Assembly: GCA_963969495.1 (NCBI GenBank)
Contig: OZ018324.1
Coordinates: 159,615,758 to 159,679,757 of the forward strand
DNA length: 64,000 bases
Direction of reading: 5' to 3'
Origin: Ceratothoa steindachneri
Taxonomy: Eukaryota > Arthropoda > Malacostraca > Isopoda > Cymothoidae
In this document: piece by piece, positions 23,941 to 61,696 of the stretch
How positions within the stretch are numbered: position 1 is the stretch's first letter
How the letters are laid out: the number at the start of each line of letters is the position of its first letter
Made by a program: the position numbers and the translations under genes
Notes under the pieces: generated by a model
Told to the model about the DNA's origin: nothing
The model's database searches: none
What the model saw: only the letters and a program-made list of their open reading frames with translations

Positions 23941-26900
23941 TTCCAAACTATAAATAAAAGATCGCAGAAACTAATATTGTGTAAACCCTATAAGGTAAAC
24001 ATATGGATGTGAAAAGGATATCGCATGAAAACTTTTTGATTGCGAATTTTGGCAAAAAGTGTTATTACTGTTTTACAATCAAACTTGTTGAAATTTTGTG
24101 GAGTTATCTATCAATGCATTCCTCTTATTACTTCTAGATTTTGTCACCCTGGAATAAAGAGGTCATAAAGTATGGTGAAATAGTTTGGTATTACATAGGG
24201 GTATACTTACTTTCTTGAACAAGTGTACGTTCTTATCTATGTGTTATTCCTAACATATATTCTCCTATGTTTGAATTCTTAGATCCTGACTGCATTATTT
24301 TGTATTCGGTGTTCAAATTTATGCATGTGTATGTTAGAACTGGTAGCAAGTTGTTTCTCCTGTTGCGATGGAAGTCTATGAATACCATTCTACTATCCTT
24401 CCATTGCATCAGTAGAAACAATGACTCATTCATTGTCAGTATGAAACTACCTGCAGAATTCTCTTCCTATTTCTTTTATTTGCTTAAAATTTTAGCATTT
24501 CTAATTCTCCGGTTTCTGTAAGCTATTGTTTTTAATTATCATTTTTTAAAAATTCATTTTCATTTTGGAACAATTACTTTGTCATTGAATATAATTATTT
24601 TAGATAAAAAAAAACCCACCCTCGATACCCCCAGCAAGCCAAAAGGAGTTAAATTTCTCTCATTTAAGTTTAATTCCTCTTTCTTCCCCACTCCAAAGTT
24701 CTGAAAATCTCCTCGAGGAACGCTGTCAACACTTTTCCGAAGATGCTGCCTCTTCGGTTCACACCTGTTAAAAGTTCTATTCCTCTATTGACTGAGTTCA
24801 ACCTAAATGACGATGTTAAGTAAAAAAAAATCAATGGATTTCTTTCTAACTCCTTATTTTTTAGCGATCCTAGTATTGAGGCAGGTTTGATCGAATAAAA
24901 AACTATTCCTACGATTGACATTGGCATGGCGCTTTTTATATTCATTAATTCGTTTGTATCCCGGAGGCAATTTTCAAAGCGCATACAAGCGCTTTCTTTT
25001 CCTTTATTCATTATAATAAAAATGAGAGGTGTGGTACTTCATTACAAAAAGATTCTTAAAGTCTGTACGTCTATATATTTACTGTATGGTAGAGGGATTC
25101 TGCGAGTTTTCGTAAACAAAGATGATCACTCCTTCCATTTCCATATTCCAGCGTCAAACATGAAAAAAGGAAACCATCTGGATCACAGCCCCCTTCTCCC
25201 CTTCAACAAACAACAACAACAGCGAATGATGGCGGGGTCCTCGGCTGCAAATGTGTTCCATCGTGTTTTTTTTTATTCTTTTCAACCCTCTTTGCCATTC
25301 TCCCCTTCCTCCAAAACCCTCCTTCCAAAAGATATTCCAGGGCTAAAAAGAGACTCGGACCTGAGGAAAGGGGAGGGAGGCCAGTAAATGATCCTATGAC
25401 CTTTTCCCCCCCTTCGGGTCAACCCAGGGCAAGAGGCAGCCGCTATTCGGCTGGAATGATCGTCTGGGTGATGCAGCTAATTGAGTGAAAAGACACTTAC
25501 ATACACCTACATATATATAAAACAAATAAACACAATTTATTAGAAAATAAACATTTATCTAAGTCATACAACCAATGAGAAAAAACAACGAAGTTTCGAT
25601 GTTAAAATAGAGACTTCCATCACTGTTGTTTGTTGATATTATCTATTCAGAGTCTTATGAAAGGATTTAATGATGAATAAAAATGCAGATGGTAATTGTG
25701 GAACAGAAAAAGTCCAAGTAGGACAAGCGGAAGGGGGAGAGGGTGGAAAAGTAGGGTGAGGGGATACATTCGACTTTGGAGCTCGTCGTAAAAGGGCAGT
25801 TTCGTCTCAACCTTTTCTGACCTGACCCAATAAAGCGAATGAGTTGTGGTTTATTGGGTCCATTAAGGTCTAGCTAGTCAATGGCAGTGCCAGTAAACCG
25901 AGTCCAGAATATGTCGTACAGAAACGACACTCCCAGTGCCAGATTCTAGTATTAATTGAGGGACTCGTTGGGAGGGTGTGTTTGCCTTGGATTAAGCCAC
26001 GGCGCCATTTATGGCCAAACATTGATGAAGATGATGGACTGGTCAGAAGGATTTGGCCCAATAGTGAGTTATAGAAGCCATGGAGTGACAAAGAGGGTCA
26101 AAATCGAGGTGGGCCACTAAACCAAAAATAGTAGGGGTATTGATCCAGTCCCAGATCAAAGTTGGTCTCATAAGGTCCTGAAAAACGCGGGATCGGACTG
26201 AGTTGAAGAAAGAAATCTCCGAGTAAATTGGACTTAGATGTAATGTGCTTCCGAACACAATATTTGTCGCATCTCTTAGCAGGAGTGGCAGGAAGAGGGC
26301 GTTTGAGGCTATCCTCATGTAAAAGACTGTTTTTTTTCTAACCCTCTACTCAGGATTGATCTTGGATGTTCAAGTCATCCTGGGTTGTTTTAATTAATAA
26401 TTCCATATTCACATCCATCCATTTGTAAATATTGATATTCACTCTTTATTCCTCAGCAAAGAGCCAACAGTTTGTATGATCCACTGTCAGTACTTCCTCC
26501 GCGAACTTTTGCTCCCGGAGGGTTTGAAGGTCACCCCCGAACCCAGTAATTAAAATTGACAAAGATTTTCGGTGCAAGCTTTATTTTACACTTCCACTCT
26601 CTGTATTAATTTCTTTCTTTTTTGCCCCTCTTACCTCTTTATTCTATACTCCATTAATGACCTCAGCATAAATAGAGGTCGCTAGATCATTCTAGCAATG
26701 AGTTTAGCGGATTTTTGAAGATGTCTGGGAAGTCCCTTGATCGCCCTATTTCGGACGCTTCTAGACACACGTCAGAGACCGCTTTTGGAACGTGGTAACG
26801 CCGCTCGCTTCCAAATTACCACCGTTCTGGATGTCACCGCGTCGAGGGGAATAACATCCTTGGGCGAGAGGGATGGGAAGGGATCGAGAAAGGATGCGGG

Positions 26901-27039
26901 GAACCCATTCTCTGATCAGCATGCAAAGAGATTCGAGTCCCTGGAGGGAAGATTCGAAAATGATAGAAGCGTCTTTTTCTTGGATTCTCAGGATTAGCCC
27001 AATTCTTGTTCTCCAGAAACGGAGATCTTGAGTAATGAG
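23941..27039. other. 3.1 kb without recognised genes
   Basis: Several open frames up to 153 codons (24926-25387, + strand) and three staggered minus-strand frames (about 26318-25870) are present. None shows a recognisable domain, codon pattern or flanking splice logic that I could defend. A more GC-rich stretch lies at about 26720-26990. It may contain old repeats or non-coding sequence. Confidence 0.45.
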
Positions 27040-28345
27040 GGATACGTGCGTGTGAGTTTTGCAGTGGGTTGCGTGTTACTGCAGCAGTGTGTGTACGCTC
27101 ACGTGTGAGTACCGGAGTGTGTTCTTGCGGGCGAGGACAGGCGATACTGTTTGCGTGTGAATGCGGGAGAATGTGAGCTTGGAGGAAAGTGGGAAAAAAT
27201 GCGTGTAATTACGCACAATAGTAGAAAGATGTGTGATATCAGAACAGTGTGTGGTTGCGTTTTAGAACAGAAAAATGTGCTTGGGTGAGAGTGCATAGAC
27301 GTGTGATTGATTGAGAGTATATAACAGTGTGTGCTTACATTTAAAAGCTTTAGAATTTGTTCTTGCGTGTAAGTACACGACGGATCTGCGTTTGCATGAG
27401 AGTGAAAGAGGATGTGTGCTTAAGTAAGTGTACAGGAGAAAATGTATTTGCATATAAGTGTAGGTGAATTTGGGGTTTCGTGAAGTGCAGAAAATTGTGT
27501 ACTTGTGTGAGACCGCTACGAAGTTGGTGCTTCTGTGTGATTGCAGAAGAATGTGGGATTGTTGGCGAGTGCATGAAGAATGAGCGCTTGCGTGAAAGTG
27601 CTGAAAGTTGAGTGCTTGCGTAAGTGCAGAAGTATTTTTGATGGCGTGTAAGAGCAAAAAAAATATTTTCTTGCGTAAGACTGCATGATAAAGGGTACTT
27701 GCGATGGAGGATATCTTATTTTGTGAGTGCTGCAGAACATGCTTGCATATAATCGCGAGAAAAGGTGTATCATGGTGTAAGTGTGGGAGAATGTGTGTGT
27801 GTGCACATGTGAAAGAATGTGTGACTGTATATCAGTGTTAGAAAATGTGTGCCTGTGAGAGTGTTTAAGATAGTGGGTGCCTAGTTTGAGTGAATGAGAA
27901 TGAGTGTTTACGTGAAGTGCAGAAGAAAGTGTGCTTGAGCGTAAGAGCCGGAGGGTGATGCTTGAGTGAATGAAGGAAAATCTTCATTTGGATATTGAGT
28001 GCATACATGTATGGGCCAGAGTATCTGTACCTGCATATAAGTGCGAAAAAATGTCTGTTTATGTGTAAGTGCAAGTGCATGTTTGGACTTGCGGGAGAGT
28101 GAAGAAGAAAATGTGCTTTCTGTGAATGTACATAAGACTTTGTGGTTGCGTGTTAGGGCAGAAGGATGTATGCTTTCGTAAGAGTATAGGAGATTTTACT
28201 TTCTTGTATGGAAAGGATGATGTATCTTTGTGTGAGAGTGCAGGAGTCTGTGTGTGTTCATTGAAGATAATTTAAGAGATTGAGTACTTGCAACTATGGC
28301 AAAAGAATAAATGGGTGCTTGAAGCTGTATGTAGGTGGAGGTTTG
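27040..28345 (+). repeat. degenerate GT-rich minisatellite, part 1
   Basis: The interval is built from diverged units of roughly 30-40 bases around a theme of GTGTGCTTGCGTG, then AGAGTGCAGAAGAATG. The reverse strand has long histidine/serine/threonine-rich open frames because CAC/ACA triplets recur; these are repeat artefacts. The same theme resumes at 30246-30385 after an interruption of about 1.9 kb. Confidence 0.75.
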
Positions 28346-28459
28346 TTTATGGAAAAGTCCAGGAGATCCTTCCCTTAATCATAATTGCAGGGATAATTTT
28401 GCTTTCGTTTATGTAATGGCAGAAGTCACAAGTATTTAGGAATACCTCAAAGATATTGC

Positions 28460-28975
28460 TATCCATACGGAAAATGTAGGTACTATTTAGGGAAAGCTAT
28501 AACATATAGCGCGATCTATCCATACCGAAGATGTAGGTACTATTTAGGGAAAGCTATAACATATAGCGCGATCTATCCATACCGAAGATGTAGGTACTAT
28601 TTAGGGAAAGCTATAACATATAGCGCGATCTATCCATACCGAAGATGTAGGTACTATTTAGGGAAAGCTATAACATATAGCGCAATCTATCCATACCAAA
28701 GATGTAGGTACTATTTAGGGAAACCTATAACATAAAGCGCGATCTATCCATACTGAAGATGTAGGTACTATTTAGGGAAAACTATAACCTATAGCGCGAT
28801 CTATCCATACCGAAGATGTAGGTACTATTTACGGAAAACTATAACCTATAGCGCGATCTATCCATACTGAAGATGTAGGTACTATTTAGGGAAAACTATA
28901 ACCTATAGCACGATCTATCCACACCGAAGATGTAGGTACTATTTAGGAAAAACTAGAACATACAGCGCGAGAAAT
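28460..28975 (+). repeat. 57-bp tandem array, about nine copies
   Basis: Units of 57 bases start GATCTATCCATACCGAAGAT and include TAGGTACTATTTAGGG and TATAGCGC. Units begin near 28513, 28570, 28627, 28684, 28741, 28798, 28855 and 28912, with a partial one first. Units in the left half carry GCTATAACATATAGC and those in the right half ACTATAACCTATAGC. Neighbours share variants, as expected from unequal exchange. Confidence 0.95.
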
Positions 28976-29299
28976 AAAAACAAAGTCCAGATGACGGCCC
29001 TCCACATCCGACTCTAAGGATCCAGAAATGGTGAACAGATACACGAAAATACCGAGAAAAAAAAGGGACACAAGCGGTAATTTTGATAGTAAAGCTACAC
29101 TTGGGGAAAAGAAATATTGACCTATCGATATATACTCGTAATTTTTTGCGCACTAAAACTAGTCGTATAATTCTATTCACGAATTGATCAGCTTTTGAAA
29201 TATTAACTACCCCTGCAGATAATTCGTATCACGTCTCGCAGATTCTATATGTAAAGTAGTTGCCTACCAAAGTAATCCTTGATCGTAGAAGTTCAAGCC

Positions 29300-29835
29300 T
29301 CCACTTTAATTACTACTCGTATTCTGGTTAAGGATAAACAACTTCTGGCGATCGATATTCTCGAAGAATTTGAACATATCTATCAGTCGTTGACCGCTCA
29401 GTCTCCTGGTCTCTAGCGAGGAGAGACCGAGATCTTGCAACCCCATCTAATAGTCACTATAAGACTTTAATCAAGGGGATCAGTTTCAGGGTCCTGGCTT
29501 CTGCTCTTTCCAGCCGTTCGAGGTCTCTTCTAAGGTTGGGTGTGAGGGCAGGGTAGAGGGTGGCTGAACAGCGTATTCGAAGAATATTCCAATATACAAG
29601 GGCAACACAATCTCCCTTGCATCGAAAACTGAATTGCCTTTTTATGCGACCTACTACCAGTCGGCAAATCTTTTTCTCTGCCTCAACGCAGTTTCTAAAA
29701 AACTGTAAATCGCTGCTAATCAACCAACCTAAGTCTTTGTCCAGGTCCGTGACCTCTAGACCGGCGGTTCGCATACCCGATGTGAATTACTTTACACTTT
29801 TCTAAATTGGAAGGCATCTCCCACGTATCAAGAGT
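29300..29835 (-). pseudogene. CR1-like LINE reverse transcriptase fragment
   Basis: The minus strand from about 29830 reads WEMPSNLEKCKVIHIG, then TAGLEVTDLDKDLGWLISSD, FFRNCVEAEKKI, RIKRQFSFR and YPALTPNLRRDLERLERAEA with RTLKLIP at the end. In CR1/chicken-repeat LINEs the block after the polymerase palm reads MPFNxEKCKVMHIG...DLGVxISSDLK...PxLRxDIxxLERVQxRATKLIP. The match to that order is clear. Only this C-terminal third remains. Further diverged C-terminal sequence may continue to about 29300. Confidence 0.8.
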
Positions 29836-29904
29836 AGCACGTCTTCTTGTGTGAAAATTAGTTAATTGCACCACAAGTCTTTTCCAATTGTAGACAGGGT
29901 CTCC

Positions 29905-30245
29905 CGACCGGATAATGAAATGCTCATAAAGATCAGAATGACAATTGTAAACAAACCCGTACATAAACACTAGGCCCGGTCCTCGTTAACTGTGCGAGGA
30001 GATTAAGGAAGAGTGGACCGCTTCTACTGTTTACACGTTAACCAGCACGCGGGGACTCCTTCCTGGCCCAAGGTAGGGTCATCCATTACAGGTCAGAGGA
30101 GTGTGTATATACCACTGCATACGTTTCTGACGCGGCGCAACACCAATAGGGCAACGATCTGAAGGAAATTTTAGGGGCAATTCCTCTCACCGGGAACCAA
30201 ACCCGTTACCTAGGCGCAAAAATTCACTGCCTTAGCCACTAGGAT
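29905..30245 (-). repeat. tRNA-headed SINE-like repeat, copy 3 (reverse)
   Basis: On the minus strand from 30245 the head reads TCCTAGTGGCTAAGGCAGTG (A-box region), followed by a B-box-like AACGGGTTTGGTTCCCGG at about 30207-30190. The body ends with AATTGTCATTCTGATC and a CATTTCATTATCCGGTCGGG block near 29905-29945. Those end blocks recur in copy 1 (about 5865-5912) and partly in copy 2 (13782-13798). It lies immediately upstream, on the same strand, of the CR1-like fragment. Confidence 0.6.
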
Positions 30246-30385
30246 GGAAAGAGTTTCTGTGTGAGAGTGCAGGTGAATAGGTGCTTTCAACTTTAGATTG
30301 AGTGATTGCATGTCCAGGCTTGACTATGAGTGCTTACAGTGTATACGAGACTATGTGATTGCGGGTAGATTTACCTTTAGAATTT
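30246..30385 (+). repeat. degenerate GT-rich minisatellite, part 2
   Basis: GTGTGAGAGTGCAGGTGAAT and following sequence resume the theme of 27040-28345, so the intervening block interrupts one array. Confidence 0.55.
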
Positions 30386-32140
30386 GTACTCGAGTCCCTA
30401 AACTCTACTTGGAGCTTCAAGTCCGGAGCTAAAAGCGAACCCTTCGGTCCCGTCTTTCGGTCGCGGTCTCTTTGGCAAGAGACTGATTGGCTATCATTCC
30501 ATTTATTGCTCTCTTAATGGCGGGTTTTTATTGGTTATCTTCTAGGCGCCCCTCATTCGAACCGCTTGTATCTCGACTAATTGGCGTCCTTTCCTCCCCC
30601 TGCTTATGCAAGAGAGTTGAGTTCGTAAATTGGATTTAAAGTACTCCTCAATCCTGTATCCAGGTTCCATCAACCGGGATTCTTATTTTCTCCAGCTTTG
30701 AGTTTTGGTCATTATTTATCTTGATTGTTCTGCATCGTTCACTTTTTTTTTTAATTTTAGTATTGTTTACTACACACTCCCCGTAACTCTTTATCCTATT
30801 TTCAATTTCTGTTAACCCCAATGCTTTTTAAAGTTCTCCTAACACCCAAATTTCTTCGTATGACTATCCACTCACCTCTTCCACCCACAAGGATTGCAAA
30901 CTCTTTCAGTCACAATGCCCGCTGGAGGATTTGCGCCTATATATCTTCCACACATTTTCCCTTCCTCTATCGTCACCACTTTCTGTACAGATCTCCCCTA
31001 CAAAGATTCACTTGAAGATGCCCTCTTTGGTTTTCAATTAAAAAAAACACACCAAGAAGAGCGAATTATTGGGTAGAAGTAGTCTTTGCACGTGAGTCTG
31101 TATTGAAGGCGTCCAGAGAAACGGTTTGCCTGTTGCCTCTTTAAGAAATCCTTCTGTGATCGCGCCAGTTATTGATTCCATATAATGAACTACATGTGCC
31201 ACACAGACAGACCAGAACCTGCACACTTGCACTCAGGGTAAACACCATTTCCTTTCTGAGTTTGAGGTATCTTGGTAAAAACTTCTTATTGTAGCACTCC
31301 TCCTCATTCCCTCTTACATAAATGCGACATTGCGTACGATAAGCGTGCAAGCGCGTACGTATGTAGTCTTATGTAGGCGTTTGCACGATTCCAACTATGT
31401 GAATTTATGGATATATGAGGGGATTAATGTTTACTCATTTGTAAACATAAATGAACTAAACAGGAGGGCAGACACAAGGTTAGATAAACATACATGGGTT
31501 GTCCTTGGGTGGGTTAAGACGTATCTCTCTCAACTCAAACCTAGATTAAAACTACCTCGAGTTACTTCAAGGTCATCTTCGGGCTCATTAGCCCCTTTGT
31601 GTGACTCCCTTCTCCCCAAGAGGAGACTAGAGTTAAGCATTGGTGAGCGACATCCTAGGCAAGGGCAGGCAAAGGGAAAAGTCCTCGGCCCATCACAAGA
31701 CTTTCACTCGACGCCGGTCATCTTCGGCCATCTCAGAACCCACAAAAACGGAGCATTGGGCCGCTAAGAGGCCAAACCTAACTTCACGAGTACAGAATCT
31801 ATCCCACGGGTTAATATTCGTGTTTTCAGTACGAAATGGTCACGATGTGTGTGTGTGTAGGTGGCTTGGTGCCTTCTTGGCACGAGCATTAAGAGTTAAC
31901 TGCACTTCTCACCCGCGGTTTCTATTTGCTAGGTTCTCTCCCTCCTCCCTCATTATATCCATACTGAGTCGACCGCCATTGGATTACACAACATCTTTTT
32001 TTTTCGATAAATTAAGTCACCAAAACTTGAATTCGCTATCTCTTGCTGAAATTTTACGGGGCGATGTCTTACTTTGTCAATGGCTCTGATCATGATTCTG
32101 GGTTTTCCTCTGATTCAGTACCATCAGGGTTCAGAGTGAA
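30386..32140. other. no gene recognised upstream of RUNX
   Basis: Frames of 145 and 149 codons on the + strand (31330-31767 and 31640-32089) overlap and show no recognisable domain. The 31500-31980 part is more GC-rich. I cannot support a gene here. Confidence 0.45.
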
Positions 32141-32144
32141 GAAG

Positions 32145-32415
32145 GGGGGGGGGATGTAGCTCAATAGGGACTCAGGATTAGACCCAAATGTTCTCCGCGC
32201 AATACAATTCGCATTCGAACCCTGTCAGGGTCTATTAACACGATCCCGTCATCGCATTAGGATTTGTGCATTGCCAATAACGGGAAACTGCTGGGAGACT
32301 ATCCGGGAGCGGGGTTTTGAATTTACGGGAAGTGTGGCTTGCGGGAGCGGGGTGGGAGTAAAGACCGAAGAGGTTTTTCAGTCCAGAGTGGCGTAGGTTG
32401 GTGGCTCTCCCTTGA
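32145..32415 (+). repeat. tRNA-derived SINE-like sequence
   Basis: After a G run, GATGTAGCTCAATAGGG at about 32154-32170 is a good A-box-like segment (consensus TRGCNNARYNGG). GCATTCGAACCC at 32211-32222 is B-box-like. The spacing of about 45 bases fits a tRNA-derived promoter. The sequence after it, to about 32415, differs from the bodies of the three repeats at 5.4, 13.4 and 30 kb, so this is a separate family. The 3' boundary is uncertain. Confidence 0.5.
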
Positions 32416-33391
32416 GCCACGTAATTTTGTAAACGTTGGCTGTTTGGTACTCAAACCACAATAGTATTTCCTCTCCTTCCTAGATCGATGATTGCTTACC
32501 GGTGTCAACGAGTTTACTATACTGATCTTTATGTGAACTTCATTATAGCATGGGGATTTCGTCCACAAATGAGATTGGAGGTGCAACTCCATGTGCCTTT
32601 CCTCCACGTAAAGAAATTGATGTTTGTGCATTCCACCAACTCCATTTTGATCTATTAATAAAAACTTGTTGCCCCCTTCCCCAAGAGTAGAAATTAGAAC
32701 TTCCTCCCTGAAAGGTTTGGCAAATATCCCCCCCTTAAGGGAGAGGATTCCAAATTATTAATTAAAATATAAATCATAATTATGCGAGAGATAATATAAA
32801 TAAAGACAATACTTGTATTTATTAACAAAAATAAATTAAAATAAATTATCACGCGTATTATTATCATTGGGTTAAGTTAAGTTACGATTACCTAATCTAA
32901 TTAAGTAAAACTTCGACAGCATTCTGTCCCTATTAAAGCTCTCTGGGAGAAAATGTTAAAATCACGCCCCCCCCCAAAAAAAAAATCTATGTACGTATGT
33001 GCATGTTTATATGGTCGGGTCTATGTGTATGAAATTCTGTTTCCGTATGCATGTGTGAATGCTGTCTATAAGGAGCATCAAAAAAAGAAATTAGTTCAAT
33101 TTGATTTAAAGTACCTTAAATTGTTAGACAGTACTTAGGAAACAAATGTCTTATTCACAGATTAAAATGATTCTATAAAAACACAAATCCATTCATAAAA
33201 ATAGCAAAGTCTAAAATACAATTAATCTATCTTCAAAACATTTTGTTTTTCAGTATTTCATCTCTTACCTAACGAACTTTTATATAAAAAATAAAAACTA
33301 TCCAATTGAAATTTCAAAAGGCAAATCGCAATTAACACTCGGGGAATATTCCGTATATGTCTCAATTTGTGGGCGCTATAGATGAGGTTCA

Positions 33392-33393
<2 letters not shown>
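32416..33393. other. AT-rich intergenic
   Basis: No feature supported. Homopolymer C/A junction near 32966-32985. Confidence 0.5.

Positions 33394-33481
<88 letters not shown>
33394..33481. repeat. compound (TA)n(TG)n microsatellite
   Basis: TA dinucleotides to about 33446 followed directly by TG dinucleotides to 33481. Confidence 0.96.
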
Positions 33482-33484
<3 letters not shown>

Positions 33485-34041
33485 GATAGAGGTACGCTTT
33501 TGCCATTTACAAATTAATGTTCGAAATGCGAAGCGTGTAAATGAACCTAATTCTGGTTGGCTTAATGAACGTAATATCCAAAAAGAGTAAAGAGGAGGAA
33601 GACCTTTTTCTTTTTTATCTCGTCCTTGTTAACACTTGGGTTGATAGCGGATGTCAGCCGGCAAAAGAGACCTTAAAATATTAAAGGTTTGCCTTTTCAG
33701 GAGCGAATTCTCCGTCTGTAAACGGAAACAAGGACGCGTCAAAGGCTTTCCTCAGATATCATCCAGACCCATCCTCCTACAGACCACTTTCAACCTCCAT
33801 TTCCCTGAAAAGATGCGAAGGAGTAGTGGAAACTGTGTAAATATTTAATGCCCTTCTTTTCCCCGGGCGCTGGATTATGGGCGGAGCTTGAGGTGTGTAG
33901 CGGTCACGTGATTGGGCAGCTCGTGGTTTAAAGTTACTAGAAACTTTTATTCTATAGTGTTTTGAGAGATATAACTGCATTACGTAATTAATTCTCGCTC
34001 GTGGTGAGGTGATTCTCGGTGTGTGCGTAGCTCTGTGTAAT

Positions 34042-34080
34042 CTATATAAAAGACGCATTTAACAAAAGCAAAGACTCAGA
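34042..34080 (+). promoter_or_regulatory. candidate TATA promoter for RUNX
   Basis: CTATATAAAAG, with TATAAAAG at 34045-34052, is a good TATA box. An initiator-like CTCAGA follows with its A at 34078, about 33 bases downstream. It lies about 0.8 kb before the RUNX start. Transcription start has not been shown and a distal promoter with an upstream non-coding exon is equally possible. Confidence 0.35.
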
Positions 34081-34713
34081 AAAATGTCCTCGAACTATAT
34101 TTTTTACTTCGATTTCAGGCGAAAAGAGAAATGACGCGCCAGGTGGAAAGAGAGTCTCCGGCCGAAATGTTAGGTAATAAAGTCAACACAGTCTCCGGGG
34201 AAACCGTTCGAAGACGACGAAAAAGATATTTTAGTATTTACATTTCATCCTCATCCCCCCATTTCCTTCAGGTTGGAAACAGCAACAAAGTTCTTATTAT
34301 ATAAACCGTAATATATCTCAAATGTGCGCCAAAAAACTAATTTGAAGCAATTAAATTATTAAATTAGTTTCTTATCCGAGTTTTCGGACGCTTTTCTGGT
34401 GAACCGCGTGGTTGGCTGGGGCGACGGTGGGTAGTCCATGGGAAGCCAGAAACCTCGGTCAGTCACTCACACAGTCAGTAACACCACGACTTTTGATAGG
34501 TAAAGACGTGTTAAGGACGAATCAACTCGCTCACTTTTTCGCATCTTCCCCCCCAAAAATAGATCCTTGCCGCTCCGTATCGGCTCATCAGCATCGAGTC
34601 TAGATACTAGATCGGAACTATAGAGGAATTTCGGTGAATTATTTGGCCTTGCAGTGTAGTGTGTTGAAAGAGCGAAATGCTTAATTTCGTATTGTTTTCC
34701 TACCACGAAAAAT

Positions 34714-34752
34714 TATGAATCTTTCGCCCGGAAGAACATCCCCGTTTCAGTG
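34714..34752 (+). CDS. candidate upstream ORF 1 in RUNX leader
   Basis: ATG at 34714 reads a 12-codon frame (MNLSPGRTSPFQ) ending TGA at 34750-34752. If the transcript starts near 34078 it would be translated before RUNX. Purely a sequence observation. Confidence 0.25.
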
Positions 34753-34795
34753 AATCCGCCCGCGTAAATTGCCCCCCTCCCCTGCCGGGCTGTGA

Positions 34796-61696
<26,901 letters not shown>

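Noticed and set aside
24926..25387. 153-codon plus-strand frame
   Set aside because: No recognisable protein; low-complexity Gln/Ser stretches only.
25870..26318. Two overlapping minus-strand frames that look continuous
   Set aside because: They could be one broken gene, but I recognise no family and cannot join them with any confidence.
27262..28080. Minus-strand frames rich in His, Ser, Thr and Phe
   Set aside because: Products of the GT-rich minisatellite read in reverse; no domain and no splice logic.
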